Notes: a model not told the origin generated them from the letters alone. A stretch of DNA of 52,802 nucleotides from Desulfovibrio sp. (GCA_031273845.1 JAISRC010000098.1:1-52802); one strand, 5' to 3'; positions 1 through 12,291 are shown, counted from the first letter of the stretch. A program made the numbers and translations.

Positions 1-86
1 CAGAAAGTTGTCATGAATGCCGGTGAGTTGTCATTGCACAGGGGATTGTCATTGCGAGCGGCGAAGCCGCGCGGCAATCCATGCCT

Positions 87-119
87 TTTAGAGCATTCTC
101 AATTTTGAAATGCTCTAAA
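87..119. repeat. REP-like palindrome, GAGCATTT family
   Basis: The 11-bp arms TTTAGAGCATT and AATGCTCTAAA are perfect inverted repeats around a short A/T-rich centre. Related palindromes built on AGAGCATTT...AAATGCTCT occur in most intergenic gaps of the window (near 12752, 21050, 24277, 35072, 50167 and 50550). A further short hairpin (GGATTG...CAATCC, about 43-80) lies just upstream. Confidence 0.75.
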
Positions 120-138
120 TCCACCACGCTTTCTGTCC

Positions 139-229
139 TGTCATTCTGAGCGTAGCGAAGAATCTATCTTCGGGGTTTTGTTTTTTCAAGGCGCCAAGAT
201 GGATTCTTCGCCTTCGGCTCAGAATGACA
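139..229. repeat. 91-bp inverted-repeat element (TCATTCTGAG type)
   Basis: The outer arms TGTCATTCTGAGC (139-151) and GCTCAGAATGACA (217-229) are perfect complements. The inner arms CGAAGAATC (156-164) and GATTCTTCG (202-210) are also perfect. Nothing within it looks coding. Repeats of this general type are common between genes in many bacteria. The stretch 230-411 shows no gene or repeat I can support. Confidence 0.75.
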
Positions 230-411
230 ATACGCTGTGCGGCAATGCTTACAGGCCTTCCGACTGCACCTCGGAACGACAGGCCGTGGCGGATTATGGG
301 ACCGACAGCGCGCTCTGTCCTCGACATTGCCGCGTTCTTCGTGTTGAAGGAGCGAAATCTTCCCAAAAAATCATTGCCTTTTATGTCTGCTTCATTTAAA
401 TATCAGTAGGG

Positions 412-531
412 CAGATCAACTTTGAAAAAGTGTATCCGCTCTACAAGGATTTGCGGGCAAATCCTTGCCGCAGGATTGGAGCAGGTGGGCTTTGTCCGCC
501 GTAAGCGACAATCTCAAGCGTAAAAGGCTGA
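412..531. repeat. Dispersed palindromic repeat (~120 bp), copy 1
   Basis: This runs from an AACTTTGAAAAAGTG end to a CAATCTCAAGCGTAAAAGG end. It contains internal palindromes around GGATTTGCGGGCAAATCC and a GCAGG...CCGCC arm. The same order of blocks is found at 21171-21260, 27612-27737 (inverted) and 52587-52713. It ends immediately before a small gene. Confidence 0.7.
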
Positions 532-542
532 TTCGAAGCGCC

Positions 543-782
543 ATGAAATATATACTCTGTGAAGATTTTGCCGGGCAACCCGTCCCCTTTCTTTTCCCCG
601 ACCGCGTGTCCCATCTCGACATGCGCGAGCAGCTCCCCTACGCGCGGGTGCTCTCCGCCGGATACGTAAGCTTGGAAGACAATCATTTCGTCTGTTCGGG
701 GGGCGATGCCGAAATCGGCGTATATGCCGGGAAGAAAGACGCGGAATGTATCGCGGCTTTTTTCCGGACCCGCGGGCAATGA
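543..782 (+). CDS. Small conserved hypothetical protein
   Basis: This is an open frame of 79 residues starting MKYILCEDFAGQP. The protein is compact and soluble-looking, with no signal peptide or membrane segment. An in-frame ATG lies further upstream, but that extension is encoded by a repeat, so the start at 543 is preferred. It reads like a real protein (balanced composition, acidic/aromatic core ending CIAAFFRTRGQ), but I recognise no catalytic motif and propose no function. It sits alone ahead of the ribosomal-protein operon and points the same way. Confidence 0.6.
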   Translation: MKYILCEDFAGQPVPFLFPDRVSHLDMREQLPYARVLSAGYVSLEDNHFVCSGGDAEIGVYAGKKDAECIAAFFRTRGQ

Positions 783-902
783 CGCAGGGATCACCCCGCG
801 CCGCCCGCGAAAATCAGAGCATTTCAAAAAGCTGCACTGAACGCCGGGGGGAAGCGTTTCAAAACCGAATTGCTTTTTTTGAGCGATAAAGCCTTTCTTC
901 TC

Positions 903-931
903 TTGACAGGGATACGGTTACGGACTATGTA
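903..931 (+). promoter_or_regulatory. Sigma-70 promoter of rpsL-rpsG
   Basis: A perfect -35 TTGACA (903-908) is separated by exactly 17 bp from TATGTA (926-931). Initiation near 938 would give a leader of about 60 nt before rpsL. This is the strongest housekeeping promoter visible in the window and suits a ribosomal protein operon. Confidence 0.8.
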
Positions 932-1000
932 CCTCTCCCCGACCGGAAGGGTATTCCCGCGGGCAGGCCTGAATTTTTGTTTGTATATCCGGAGGAGATG

Positions 1001-1372
1001 ATGCCCACCATCAACCAGCTCATACGCAAAGAGCGCAAGGCCATTCTGAAACGCAGGAAGACCCCCGCTCTGCAGGCGTGCCCGCAACGGCGCGGCGTAT
1101 GTACGCGCGTGTATACCACCACGCCGAAAAAACCCAATTCGGCCCTGCGCAAGGTCGCCCGCGTGCGTCTTACCAACGGCATGGAAGTCACGGCGTACAT
1201 ACCGGGTGAAGGCCATAACCTGCAGGAGCACTCCGTTGTCATGATCCGCGGCGGACGCGTAAAAGACCTCCCCGGCGTGCGTTATCATATCATACGCGGC
1301 ACGCTTGACGCCGCCGGCGTCGGTGACCGCCGCAAAAGCCGTTCCAAATACGGCGCCAAACGTCCGAAGTAG
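1001..1372 (+). CDS. rpsL: 30S ribosomal protein S12
   Basis: S12 is a component of the small-subunit decoding centre. The 123-residue product has the usual length and starts [13 protein letters not shown]. The TTTPKKPNS loop carries the wild-type Lys43 (E. coli numbering), the residue altered in many streptomycin-resistant mutants. The [13 protein letters not shown] loop is intact. A GGAGGAG ribosome-binding site lies at 991-997. An ATG at 998 abuts that site directly, so the ATG at 1001 is taken as the start. First gene of a str-type operon with rpsG 24 bp downstream. Confidence 0.97.
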   Translation: MPTINQLIRKERKAILKRRKTPALQACPQRRGVCTRVYTTTPKKPNSALRKVARVRLTNGMEVTAYIPGEGHNLQEHSVVMIRGGRVKDLPGVRYHIIRGTLDAAGVGDRRKSRSKYGAKRPK

Positions 1373-1396
1373 GCTCGTTTTTCAAGGAGATGCCGA

Positions 1397-1867
1397 ATGC
1401 CGCGCAAAGGTCCCGTTCCCAAGAGAGAAATTCTTCCCGATCCCATTTACAACAGCCGTCTGGTCGCCCGTTTCATCAACAGGCTGATGTACAACGGCAA
1501 AAAAGGCGTAGCCGAAAAGATTTTTTACGCCGCCCTGTCCTCGCTCGGTGAAAAAACCTCCGAGGAACCGTTGCGGGCTTTTGAAAAAGCCCTGGACAAC
1601 GTCAAGCCGCATCAGGAAGTCAAGGCACGCCGCGTCGGCGGCGCGACCTATCAGGTGCCTATGGATGTGCGCCCCGACCGTCAGATATCCCTCTCCATAC
1701 GCTGGTTGATCAACCATGCCCGCGCCCGCGGCGAAAAAAACATGACCGGCAAACTCACCGCCGAATTTCTTGATGCCTTCAACAGCCGCGGCGGGGCCGT
1801 AAAAAAACGCGAGGATACGCATCGCATGGCGGAGGCCAACAAAGCCTTTGCCCACTATCGCTGGTAA
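1397..1867 (+). CDS. rpsG: 30S ribosomal protein S7
   Basis: S7 binds the 3' major domain of 16S rRNA and nucleates small-subunit head assembly. The 156-residue product has the standard length. The N-terminus [16 protein letters not shown] and the block [12 protein letters not shown] are typical of S7. An AAGGAG site precedes the start. It lies 24 bp after rpsL and is surely co-transcribed. A strong stem-loop and a possible new promoter separate it from fusA. Confidence 0.97.
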   Translation: MPRKGPVPKREILPDPIYNSRLVARFINRLMYNGKKGVAEKIFYAALSSLGEKTSEEPLRAFEKALDNVKPHQEVKARRVGGATYQVPMDVRPDRQISLSIRWLINHARARGEKNMTGKLTAEFLDAFNSRGGAVKKREDTHRMAEANKAFAHYRW

Positions 1868-1899
1868 CCCGGACCGTACTTTTGCTGCCGTGCGGCGGC

Positions 1900-1958
1900 A
1901 AACGCCGTTGCCGGCCGGGGCGCGCACCGTAGCGCGCCGGCTGTGAAAACGGCGTTTT
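1900..1958 (+). terminator. Stem-loop between rpsG and fusA
   Basis: The arms AAACGCCGTT (1900-1909) and AACGGCGTTT (1948-1957) are perfect complements. A second GGCGCGC/GCGCGCC pairing lies inside them, and only a short T run follows. It could terminate or attenuate transcription at the end of rpsG, letting fusA be expressed at a different level. Confidence 0.55.
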
Positions 1959-1966
1959 AGTTGTAA

Positions 1967-1995
1967 TCAACATAGACTATCAACAGTACTATACT
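1967..1995 (+). promoter_or_regulatory. Possible fusA promoter
   Basis: TCAACA (1967-1972), a 17-bp gap and TATACT (1990-1995) lie in an A/T-rich stretch just after the rpsG stem-loop. Initiation near 2002 would give a leader of about 17 nt carrying the GGAGA site used by the GTG start at 2019. The -35 matches only four of six consensus bases. Confidence 0.4.
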
Positions 1996-2018
1996 ATAGT
2001 TCCTTTATGGAGAATACT

Positions 2019-4091
<2,073 letters not shown>

Positions 4092-4215
4092 AAAAGGGTG
4101 ACCGGAAGCGAAATCAGGCCTGCCCGACAGATCGGCTTTTTAGAGCCTTCCAAAGTTGAAAGTACTCAGGCGGTGTAAGCGCGAAGCGTCGCCGCCCGGG
4201 GGAAAGGATCCCTGC

Positions 4216-5241
4216 ATGGAACAAGGACGCGTCCTTCTGGACCACGGCGGCGGCGGCGAAGCTGCCCACCGCCTGATCCGCGAGGTCTTTCTGAGCCGCT
4301 TCACCGCCCCGGAAGGAACGGTACGCGACGACGACGCCGCCCTGCTCGACGAAATCCGGGGCCCGCTGGCCTTCAGCACGGACGGCTATATCATCGACCC
4401 CGTGGAGTTTGCCGGCGGGGACATAGGCAGTCTGGCCGTACACGGGACGGTCAACGATGTCGCCATGCTCGGGGCCGTGCCGCTCTATCTGAGTTGCGCC
4501 TTCATTCTGGAAGAAGGTCTGCCCTTTCCCCTGCTTGAACGGCTGGCGCAAAGCATGGCCGATGCGGCATCAGCCGCCGGAGTGCGCATAGTGACCGGAG
4601 ACACCAAAGTGGCCCCGCGCGGCACGGCGGACAAAATTTTTATCACGACCGCAGGCATAGGCCGGGTCATTGCCGACCCCGCGCCGTCCGGCACGCGGGC
4701 CGCTCCGGGCGATGCCGTGCTGCTTTCCGGCTGCGTGGGCGATCACGGCCTTGCGCTGACGGCCCTGCGCGGCGGTCTGCACGCGCTTTCCGACATCCGC
4801 AGTGATTCCGCTCCCCTGAACCGCATGGTCGAAGCCCTGGTGCGCGAAGCCGGGGATCTGCACGTCCTGCGCGATCCGACGCGGGGGGGGCTGGCCGCGA
4901 CCCTGAACGAAATCGCCCGCCGCTCCGCTGTTGTCTGCCTTGTGCGTGAAGCGGACGTCCCGGTGCGGGACAGCGTTGCCGCGGGCTGCTCGGTGCTCGG
5001 CTTGGACCCCCTGTATCTGGCGAACGAAGGCAAACTCGTCTGCATCCTGCCGCAAAACAGGGCCGAGGCCGCCCTGAATGCCATGCGCCGCTTCCCCGAA
5101 GGCCGCGATGCCGCCTGTATAGGAGAAATCGCGCCCTCCGGCGCGGACGGCAAGACCGGACAGGTCATCCTCCACACTCGCCTGGGCGGACGCAGGTTGT
5201 TGAGCATGCCCGAAGGGGAACAGCTCCCCCGCATCTGTTGA
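4216..5241 (+). CDS. hypE: Hydrogenase maturation protein HypE (carbamoyl dehydratase)
   Basis: HypE accepts a carbamoyl group from HypF on its C-terminal Cys and dehydrates it with ATP to a thiocyanate, the source of the CN ligands of [NiFe] hydrogenase. The 341-residue product ends in the diagnostic PRIC, with the acceptor Cys as last residue. It has the AIRS/PurM-like fold blocks DDDAALLDE, FSTDGYIIDP, VNDVAMLGA, VTGDTKV and DPTRGGLA. The ATG at 4216 has AAAGGA seven bases upstream. No other hyp gene is in the window. A degenerate REP palindrome lies just before it (about 4139-4166). Confidence 0.94.
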   Translation: MEQGRVLLDHGGGGEAAHRLIREVFLSRFTAPEGTVRDDDAALLDEIRGPLAFSTDGYIIDPVEFAGGDIGSLAVHGTVNDVAMLGAVPLYLSCAFILEEGLPFPLLERLAQSMADAASAAGVRIVTGDTKVAPRGTADKIFITTAGIGRVIADPAPSGTRAAPGDAVLLSGCVGDHGLALTALRGGLHALSDIRSDSAPLNRMVEALVREAGDLHVLRDPTRGGLAATLNEIARRSAVVCLVREADVPVRDSVAAGCSVLGLDPLYLANEGKLVCILPQNRAEAALNAMRRFPEGRDAACIGEIAPSGADGKTGQVILHTRLGGRRLLSMPEGEQLPRIC

Positions 5242-5369
5242 TTCGCTTTGCACTTCACAACTACGTCAGGGCAATTGCGCGGAGAGCGCCCGACAAACAG
5301 GGTGACTTTGCCTCCTCCTTCTGATAGGAGAGAACCTCACAGTATAATCCGGCAGGAAGGTCCGGCACT

Positions 5370-6470
5370 ATGGCAAGAAAACCCGCCACCGCCCCCGAGG
5401 ATATGCGCGCCGAAGCTCTGGCCGCGGCCCTTGCGACCATTGAAAGACGGCACGGCACCGGCGCCATCATGAAGCTTTCCGATAAAACCCATGCGAATAT
5501 TCCCGTTATCCCCACAGGCTCCATCGGCCTTGATCTGGCACTGGGCGTCGGCGGCATTCCCAGAGGGAGGGTCTCCGAAATTTACGGTCCGGAGTCGTCC
5601 GGCAAAACAACCATCACCCTGCACGTCATCGCCGAAGCCCAGAAACTGGGAGGGGCCTGCGCCTTCATAGACGCCGAGCACGCCCTGGATATCAGCTACG
5701 CCCGGCGTCTGGGCGTAAACACCGACGAACTGCTGATCTCCCAGCCGGATTTCGGCGAACAGGCCCTGGAAATCGCCGACCTTCTGGTTCGCTCCAGCGC
5801 CGTGGACCTGGTGGTCATAGATTCGGTGGCCGCGCTCATTCCCCAGAGCGAACTGGAAGGCAACATGGGCGAAACCCAAGTGGGCGGCCAGGCCAGACTC
5901 ATGAGCCACGCCCTGCGCAAGCTGACCGGCTCCATACACAAATCGCGCACGGCGGTGATGTTCATAAACCAGATACGCATGAAAATCGGCGGTATGCCCG
6001 GAGGCTACGGAAACCCGGAAACCACGACCGGCGGCCATGCCCTCAAGTTCTACGCCACAATTCGCCTGGACATCCGCAAAATTCAGAGCCTCAAGGACAA
6101 GGAAGAAGTCTACGGCAACCGTACCCGCGTCAAAGTCGTCAAAAACAAGGTCGCCCCGCCCTTCCGCACGGCCGTTTTCGACATACTGTACGGCACAGGC
6201 ATTTCCCGCACGGGGGAACTCCTGGACCTCGGCGTGGAAGCCGGAATCGTGGAAAAAAGCGGAGCCTGGCTCTCCTACGGCAAAGAACGGCTGGGACAGG
6301 GCAAGGAAAACGCCCGCCTCCTGCTGGAAGAAAACGACGAACTGCGCCTTGAAATAGAGCGCAAACTTGTCGAACACCTGGGCATGAACCCCGAAGCGCT
6401 GGCCCGCGCCGAAAACGATCTGGAAGAAGAAACGGGCGACTTTGCGCCCGCAGCCGGCGCGGACGAATGA
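5370..6470 (+). CDS. recA: Recombinase A
   Basis: RecA is the strand-exchange ATPase and SOS co-protease. The 366-residue product contains Walker A GPESSGKT (73-80), the FIDAEHALD block, Walker [13 protein letters not shown], the L1/L2 loop regions ([25 protein letters not shown]) and the C-terminal domain. The start follows an AGGAAGG-rich site. A TATAAT (5343-5348) lies 22 bp upstream of the start and is a plausible -10, but the -35 is poor. I saw no obvious LexA box of the CTGT-N8-ACAG type in the 128-bp gap. A terminator-like hairpin follows. Confidence 0.97.
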   Translation: MARKPATAPEDMRAEALAAALATIERRHGTGAIMKLSDKTHANIPVIPTGSIGLDLALGVGGIPRGRVSEIYGPESSGKTTITLHVIAEAQKLGGACAFIDAEHALDISYARRLGVNTDELLISQPDFGEQALEIADLLVRSSAVDLVVIDSVAALIPQSELEGNMGETQVGGQARLMSHALRKLTGSIHKSRTAVMFINQIRMKIGGMPGGYGNPETTTGGHALKFYATIRLDIRKIQSLKDKEEVYGNRTRVKVVKNKVAPPFRTAVFDILYGTGISRTGELLDLGVEAGIVEKSGAWLSYGKERLGQGKENARLLLEENDELRLEIERKLVEHLGMNPEALARAENDLEEETGDFAPAAGADE

Positions 6471-6581
6471 CGTGCGCCTGTCCGCAAAAGCAGGCACGAC
6501 AAAACCGGAAAAGCTTTGCGCCGCAGCCGGCGGATAAAAAGTGCACGCAATTTTATCCGGAAATCGAACAAGGCGGCGTGA

Positions 6582-6611
6582 ATCGGCTGAAAAGCGCGTT
6601 TTTCAGCCGAT
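6582..6611 (+). terminator. Stem-loop after recA
   Basis: ATCGGCTGAAAA (6582-6593) and TTTTCAGCCGAT (6600-6611) form a perfect 12-bp stem with a 6-nt GC-rich loop. No T run follows the stem, so it may terminate weakly or mainly protect the recA 3' end. Confidence 0.5.
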
Positions 6612-6616
6612 GATCC

Positions 6617-6655
6617 TGCAAAAATAATCATAAAAACGACATTGTTATTTTTGCA
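6617..6655 (+). promoter_or_regulatory. A/T-rich inverted repeat upstream of alaS
   Basis: The perfect 11-bp arms TGCAAAAATAA (6617-6627) and TTATTTTTGCA (6645-6655) are separated by 17 bp. The repeat ends 21 bp before the alaS ATG, close to its AAAGGAG site. Position and symmetry suggest an operator or an RNA switch in the leader. I recognise no known motif. Confidence 0.4.
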
Positions 6656-6676
6656 ATCAGACAAAGGAGCGGACTG

Positions 6677-9328
6677 ATGCTCGCCACCAACGAAATACGC
6701 CGCCTTTTTCTCTCCTTCTTCCGGGATCGCGGGCATGAGATCGTCCGCTCATCCTCCCTGATTCCCGGTGACGACCCCTCGCTGCTTTTCACCAACGCCG
6801 GCATGGTGCAGTTCAAAAAAATCTTTCAGGGCCTGGAAAAATCCCGTTCCCCCCGCGCCGTCTCAGCCCAGAAATGCCTGCGGGTGGGCGGCAAACACAA
6901 CGACCTGGAAAACGTGGGCAGAACGGCAAGGCACCATACCTTCTTCGAAATGCTGGGCAACTTCTCCTTCGGCGACTATTTCAAGGAAGACGCCATAAAA
7001 TTCTCATGGGAACTGATCACCGGCGAACTGCGTCTGCCCGCCGGCGAGCTCTACGTCACCGTATTCGAGGACGACGACGAGGCCGCCGATCTCTGGAGCA
7101 GGCACAGCTCCGTCCCCCCGGAACGCATTATCCGCATGGGCGAAAAGGATAATTTCTGGCGCATGGGCGACTCCGGCCCCTGCGGCCCCTGTTCGGAAAT
7201 CCTCATTGATCAGGGCGAACACATGCGCTGCGGTTCGGATTGCGGCATAGGAATCTGCGACTGCGACCGCTTTCTGGAAATATGGAACCTGGTCTTCATG
7301 CAGTACAACGAAAGCCCCTCGGGCAAACGCGAGCCTCTGCCCCGCCCGAGCATCGACACAGGCATGGGTCTGGAGCGCATCGCCGCCGTGTGCCAGGGCG
7401 TTTTTTCCAATTACGACACGGATATCTTCCGCAACATCATCGACACGGCCTGCGCGCTGGCGGGCGTGAAATACAGCAGAAGCGCCCCGGATACGAACGA
7501 CACCGACACCGCCCTCCGCGTCATAGCCGACCACAGCCGCGCCGTGGCCTTTATGGCCGCCGATGGCATCATGCCGTCCAACGAGGGACGCGGCTATGTG
7601 CTGCGCCGGCTGATCCGGCGCGCCTACCGCTTCGGTCGGCTGATCGGCATGCCGAAAACCTTTCTGTACAAGACCGCGGAAGCTGTAGCCGACAACATGG
7701 GCGAAGGCTTTCCGGAACTCACCTCCGCGCGCGCCTTCACCTCCCGCATCATCAGGGAAGAGGAAGAACGCTTTGAAAAGACCTTGGACAAAGGTTTGGC
7801 CCTGCTCGAAGACGAACTGGCGGGTCTTGAGGAACACGCCGAAACGCGCATTCCCGGATACACGGCCTTCAAGCTGTATGACACCTACGGTTTCCCCCTG
7901 GACATCATCAACGATGTGAGCGAGAAACGCGGCTTCTGCGTTGACGAGGAAGGCTTCCGCGTCCACATGGCGGAGCAGAAAAAACGGGCCAAGGCCGGCT
8001 GGAAAGGCGCCGGCGGCCAGGACGCGAACTGCGTCTTCGCCGCCCTGGCCGAGGAAGGCCTGCGCTCCCGTTTCACCGGTTACGACGATCTCCGGGCCGA
8101 AGGACGGATTATCGCGTTGTTGAGCACAGAAGGCGAACGCATCGAGCGGGCCGCCGCCGGGTGCGACGCTTTCTGCGTGACCGGCGTCACGCCGTTTTAC
8201 GCGGCCTCGGGCGGGCAGTGCGGCGACCGCGGCGTCCTGCGCACCCTCACGGGGGAAGCGGCGGTGACCGATACGCTCAAAGCTTCGCCGGATTTGACCG
8301 TACACCGCATCCGCGTGACCTCCGGGGAAATGCTTCTGGATGCCGTCGCCGAACTCTGCGTTGACGAAAGCGCACGCCTGGATGCCGCCCGCAACCATAC
8401 CTGCACCCATCTGCTGCACGCCGCCCTGCGCCGGACCCTCGGCACCCACGCCCGGCAGGCAGGGTCACTGGTGGACAGAGAACGCCTGCGCTTCGACTTC
8501 AACCACCCCGGCGCTGTGAGCGAGGATGAACTCGCCGCCGTCGAACGCGCCGTCAACGCCGCCATAATGGCCGACATTCCCGTCACGACCGGGCAATACT
8601 CCTACGACGAGGCGGTTGCTGCCGGGGCTGTAGCCCTGTTCGGAGAAAAATACGGCGAAAGCGTGCGCGTTGTCGGCATAGGCCGGGAATCGACGGAGCT
8701 TTGCGGCGGCACACATCTGGAGCGCACCGGTCAGGCGGGCCTGTTCTCCATACTCTCGGAAAGCGGCGTTGCCGCCGGGGTCCGGCGCATAGAAGCCGTC
8801 ACCGGCAAAAAAGCCCTGTCCCTGCATACGGAGCAGCGGGCCGAACTGCTGGAAGCCGGAAGACTGTTGAAAAGCAGGGCCGGGGAGTTGCCCCAGCGCA
8901 TTCGGGCCGTGCTGGAAGAGGTGAAAACCCTGCGCCGCGACATGCAAAAAACCGGAGCCCATGCCGCCGCCCACGCCGGGAAAAACATCATGGACCAGGT
9001 GGAAGACCTGGGCAGCGTTAAATTTCTCGCCTACCGCAGCTTCGCGCCTACCGTCAAAATCCTGCGTGAACTCATGGACGACCTGCGCTCCAAGCTGCCC
9101 TCGGGCGTTATCTGTCTGGCGATGGAAGAAGAATGCGGCAAAACGCACATGCTGCTCGCCGTGTCGCGCGACCTGCACTCCCGTTTCACGGCTCCCGCCC
9201 TGATCAGGGATGCCGCCGCCGCCATAGGCGGTTCCGGCGGCGGCAGGCCGGATCTGGCTCAGGCCGGCGGCGGCAACCCCGGCGGCATACCCGAAGCCTT
9301 CAATATCCTGAGAGGCATGCTGCGCTGA
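6677..9328 (+). CDS. alaS: Alanyl-tRNA synthetase
   Basis: AlaS charges tRNA-Ala and edits mischarged tRNA. The 883-residue product is full length. The class II catalytic core is at the N-terminus ([36 protein letters not shown]). The editing domain has HTCTH near residue 574 and CGGTH near residue 676. The C-Ala domain ends in the glycine-rich [15 protein letters not shown]. The ATG at 6677 has an AAAGGAG site. Only 32 bp separate it from the hydrogenase-like gene, so read-through is possible. Confidence 0.97.
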   Translation: MLATNEIRRLFLSFFRDRGHEIVRSSSLIPGDDPSLLFTNAGMVQFKKIFQGLEKSRSPRAVSAQKCLRVGGKHNDLENVGRTARHHTFFEMLGNFSFGDYFKEDAIKFSWELITGELRLPAGELYVTVFEDDDEAADLWSRHSSVPPERIIRMGEKDNFWRMGDSGPCGPCSEILIDQGEHMRCGSDCGIGICDCDRFLEIWNLVFMQYNESPSGKREPLPRPSIDTGMGLERIAAVCQGVFSNYDTDIFRNIIDTACALAGVKYSRSAPDTNDTDTALRVIADHSRAVAFMAADGIMPSNEGRGYVLRRLIRRAYRFGRLIGMPKTFLYKTAEAVADNMGEGFPELTSARAFTSRIIREEEERFEKTLDKGLALLEDELAGLEEHAETRIPGYTAFKLYDTYGFPLDIINDVSEKRGFCVDEEGFRVHMAEQKKRAKAGWKGAGGQDANCVFAALAEEGLRSRFTGYDDLRAEGRIIALLSTEGERIERAAAGCDAFCVTGVTPFYAASGGQCGDRGVLRTLTGEAAVTDTLKASPDLTVHRIRVTSGEMLLDAVAELCVDESARLDAARNHTCTHLLHAALRRTLGTHARQAGSLVDRERLRFDFNHPGAVSEDELAAVERAVNAAIMADIPVTTGQYSYDEAVAAGAVALFGEKYGESVRVVGIGRESTELCGGTHLERTGQAGLFSILSESGVAAGVRRIEAVTGKKALSLHTEQRAELLEAGRLLKSRAGELPQRIRAVLEEVKTLRRDMQKTGAHAAAHAGKNIMDQVEDLGSVKFLAYRSFAPTVKILRELMDDLRSKLPSGVICLAMEEECGKTHMLLAVSRDLHSRFTAPALIRDAAAAIGGSGGGRPDLAQAGGGNPGGIPEAFNILRGMLR

Positions 9329-9360
9329 AGTATTGACCGCGCCCGGAGGGCCTTGCCGCG

Positions 9361-11094
9361 ATGAACACGCTTTTCCCCGTGTATACCTTAAAAAATGAAT
9401 GCCACGACTGTTACAGGTGTATCAGGGAATGTTTTGTAAAGGCCATTCAGATAAAAGACGGGCATGCGTCTGTTTTGAGCGGCAAATGTCTGTCCTGCGG
9501 CCGGTGCGTCCGCGCCTGCCCTTCAAATGCCAAACGCATCCGCAATGATGTCGGCCGGGTAAAAGCGCTGCTCGGCCGGCGGGAAAAAGTCTTTGTGTCG
9601 CTTGCGCCGAGTTGGGCGGGGGTTTTTGAATATCCGGCCGCCGTGATGGTCGCGCTGTTGAAAAAACTGGGGTTCACGGGCGTCGGCGAAACGGCGCTCG
9701 GAGCGCAGGAAGTTTCTGTCGCAACGGCCGCAATCCTGAGGGAAGGCGGACAGAAACTGTATATTTCCAGCGCCTGCCCGGTCATTGTAGACCATGTGCG
9801 CCTGTATAACCCGCGATTCACCGGCAATATTGTCCCCCTCGCTTCTCCGGCGCTTACCAATGCGAAAATGTTGAAAGACACATACGGGCAGGATATCCGC
9901 GTTGTTTTTATCGGGCCCTGCGTCGCAAAAAAAACCGAAGCGCACAATCACCCGGAATTGATAGATACCGTGTTGACCTTTGAAGAACTGCAGCATTGGA
10001 TAAAAGAAGAATTCGGCGACATGGAAGAGAGCCGGCTTGATACGACGGAAGACGACGGCTTTGTGCCTGAATTTTCCCATGAAGGCGCCCTGTATCCTAT
10101 TGAGGGAGGGATGAACGAAACCATTAAACAGGTCGGCATCCACGATGATATCAATATGATGACCATCAGCTCTCTTAAAATGTTTGATAAAGCCTTAAAA
10201 TCTTTCAATTCAAAAAAAATCAATAAAAAAATCTTTATAGAAGCTCTCGCATGCCTGGGCGGCTGTGTGAACGGTCCGGGAATTTCCGGCAACAAGGCGG
10301 TCATAAATATCACCTCCGGTATTTTGGAAAAAATTTATAAAAGAGAAAAAATTCCGTTGCAGGCACAAACTGTCGTGGAAGAAATCTATCAGTCAACGCC
10401 CATAGAGACGCGGGAGTATTCACTGGAGGACATTGCCCAGGCGATGCAGAAAATCGGCAAATGCAGCGTGGATGATGAATTGAACTGCGGCGGCTGCGGT
10501 TACCCCGCATGTAGGGATCTGGCGAAGGCTCTGCTTTCCGGCGAGGCCGAACCTTCCATGTGCGTTTCCTATATGCGGAAAATCGCCATGAAAAAAGCCG
10601 ATGCTATGCTCCGCTGCATGCCTTCCGCAAGCGTCATAGCGGACAGCGATCTGAACATTCTTGAGGCGAACGACATGTTCATGAGGAGGTTTTGCGGCGA
10701 CAGCTACGAATTTTTCGCATCGCGGCAGGACGGCCTGAAAGGCACGGCCCTGGACAGGATCATAGAGTTCTCCGATGTCATCATGTCGGCGCTGAACACG
10801 GGGCGGGACATCAGCAGGGAACATTTCCCCGTCAACGACAGACTGTACAATATTTCGGCGTTCACCATCGAGCCGGGCGCCCTTGTGGGCGCCATCATAA
10901 CGGATGTGACCCGGACGGAAATAAACAGAGAAAAAATCGTGCAGAGGGCGCGTGAAGTTATTTCCAAAAATGTCTCCATCGTCCAGGAGATCGCCTGTCT
11001 CCTCGGCGAGCACATGGTTGAAACGGAAACTCTCCTGAACTCCATCGCCAGGGATTACGGCGCAAGCGACGGGAAAGGCGATAATGTTCATTGA
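9361..11094 (+). CDS. Sensory-type [FeFe] hydrogenase with PAS domain (HydS-like)
   Basis: The order is two [4Fe-4S] ferredoxin motifs (Cys14/17/20/24 and 43/46/49/53), an H-cluster domain, a [4Fe-4S] motif (Cys376/379/384/401) and a PAS domain (about 415-525). The H-cluster motifs are altered as in group C sensory enzymes. L1 reads SSACP, so the proton-shuttle Cys is Ala138 while ligand Cys139 is kept. L2 reads GPCVAKKTE and L3 reads EALACLGGC. The protein probably senses H2 or redox state rather than turning over H2 fast. Its end overlaps the phosphatase start by 11 nt, which implies coupled translation. The sensing role is inferred from family and context. Confidence 0.88.
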   Translation: MNTLFPVYTLKNECHDCYRCIRECFVKAIQIKDGHASVLSGKCLSCGRCVRACPSNAKRIRNDVGRVKALLGRREKVFVSLAPSWAGVFEYPAAVMVALLKKLGFTGVGETALGAQEVSVATAAILREGGQKLYISSACPVIVDHVRLYNPRFTGNIVPLASPALTNAKMLKDTYGQDIRVVFIGPCVAKKTEAHNHPELIDTVLTFEELQHWIKEEFGDMEESRLDTTEDDGFVPEFSHEGALYPIEGGMNETIKQVGIHDDINMMTISSLKMFDKALKSFNSKKINKKIFIEALACLGGCVNGPGISGNKAVINITSGILEKIYKREKIPLQAQTVVEEIYQSTPIETREYSLEDIAQAMQKIGKCSVDDELNCGGCGYPACRDLAKALLSGEAEPSMCVSYMRKIAMKKADAMLRCMPSASVIADSDLNILEANDMFMRRFCGDSYEFFASRQDGLKGTALDRIIEFSDVIMSALNTGRDISREHFPVNDRLYNISAFTIEPGALVGAIITDVTRTEINREKIVQRAREVISKNVSIVQEIACLLGEHMVETETLLNSIARDYGASDGKGDNVH

Positions 11095-12241
11095 CATCGG
11101 TTCCGCCCGGCATAAAAAATATAACGAGAACGCCTACGGAGATTATTTTCTTTCAAAGCGGACATCGGGAAGGATGATTGCGGTACTTTCCGACGGTCTC
11201 GGCAGCGGAATCAAGGCCAGTATCCTGTCGTGCATGACCTCCACCATGCTGCTGAAATTCATCGAAACGGGCGCGGATATCCAAAGCGCCTGTGAAACGG
11301 TTATGAATTCACTCCCGGTCTGCCGTGTCAGAAAAATAAGTTATTCCACATTTTCCGCCATAGATTGCAGCGAGACGGGAGCGGCGCGCATTGTCGAAGA
11401 AGGCAATCCTCAATTCCTTTGGATTCGCAGCGGCGCAGTCCTGAGTCCCGCCTGCGGGGTGATTTCCTCAAAGGCCTTTCCCAACAGGAAAATGCAGATT
11501 TACAGCATACAGCTTGCCTTGGGGGATCGGCTGATTTTTTGTTCCGACGGCGTAACCCAAGCGGGGCTCGGTTCTCCCGCCATGAAATTCGGCTTGCGGC
11601 GCGAGGGTCTGATCGACTGTGTGCTGAAGAAGCTTGAGGACGCGCCGGATATTTCCGGCCGGGGTCTGTCCCGGCATATTGCGGATTACGCGCAACAGGC
11701 GGAGGTCGATCAAAAAGCCTTGGACGATATTTCCGCCGTTTCTCTGTATTGCCGGAAAGCGCGGGAGTCGCTGGTCTTGACAGGCCCGCCCTACCACGAG
11801 GAAAAAGATCGTCAGTACGCGAAATTATTTATAAGTTTCAAGGGAAAAAAGGCGATTTGCGGGGGAACGACCGCCAATATCCTGTCGCGGGAACTGGACA
11901 TTCCTGTTGAGAGCCGGATTTCCCTATCTTCCGGTTCCGTTCCGCCCGCATCGTACATGGCCGGGGTCGATCTGGTGACCGAGGGTATCCTTACCCTGAC
12001 CCGCGCCGGTGAATATCTGGAAAGTGCCGAGGCGGCGATTCCGGCTGATGCGGCCGGGCAGTTGGTTAAGTTTTTTCTTGAAAGCGACTGCATAAATTTT
12101 ATGGTCGGCGCGAAATTGAATCAGACGCACTATGATCCGAATTTTCCCGTGGAAATTGAGCTTCGTAAAAATATCATAAAAAAAATCGCCAAAGTTCTGG
12201 AAGAACGGTATATAAAAAAAGTCTCTGTACAATATATATAG
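11084..12241 (+). CDS. SpoIIE-family (PP2C-type) serine phosphatase
   Basis: This 385-residue protein has the PP2C/SpoIIE metal-binding blocks VLSDGLGSGIKAS near residue 35, CSDGVTQAG near 150 and DDISAVSLY near 215. They are followed by a second domain of about 150 residues with no motif I know. Proteins of this type dephosphorylate anti-sigma-antagonist or similar partners. No anti-sigma gene is adjacent. Its start lies inside the sensory hydrogenase gene, so it is very probably the output module of that sensor. Its A/T content is slightly higher than that of its neighbours. Confidence 0.87.
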   Translation: MFIDIGSARHKKYNENAYGDYFLSKRTSGRMIAVLSDGLGSGIKASILSCMTSTMLLKFIETGADIQSACETVMNSLPVCRVRKISYSTFSAIDCSETGAARIVEEGNPQFLWIRSGAVLSPACGVISSKAFPNRKMQIYSIQLALGDRLIFCSDGVTQAGLGSPAMKFGLRREGLIDCVLKKLEDAPDISGRGLSRHIADYAQQAEVDQKALDDISAVSLYCRKARESLVLTGPPYHEEKDRQYAKLFISFKGKKAICGGTTANILSRELDIPVESRISLSSGSVPPASYMAGVDLVTEGILTLTRAGEYLESAEAAIPADAAGQLVKFFLESDCINFMVGAKLNQTHYDPNFPVEIELRKNIIKKIAKVLEERYIKKVSVQYI

Positions 12242-12291
12242 GGAAACGCTGAGTTGAAATGCTCTGAAAAACTGTGAATGGGGAAGGAAAA

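Noticed and set aside
1-410. Possible short genes in the first 410 bases
   Set aside because: The frames overlap known-type intergenic inverted repeats and have no ribosome-binding sites.
5242-5369. SOS box for recA
   Set aside because: No CTGT-N8-ACAG or similar symmetrical site was visible. A lineage-specific LexA motif cannot be excluded.
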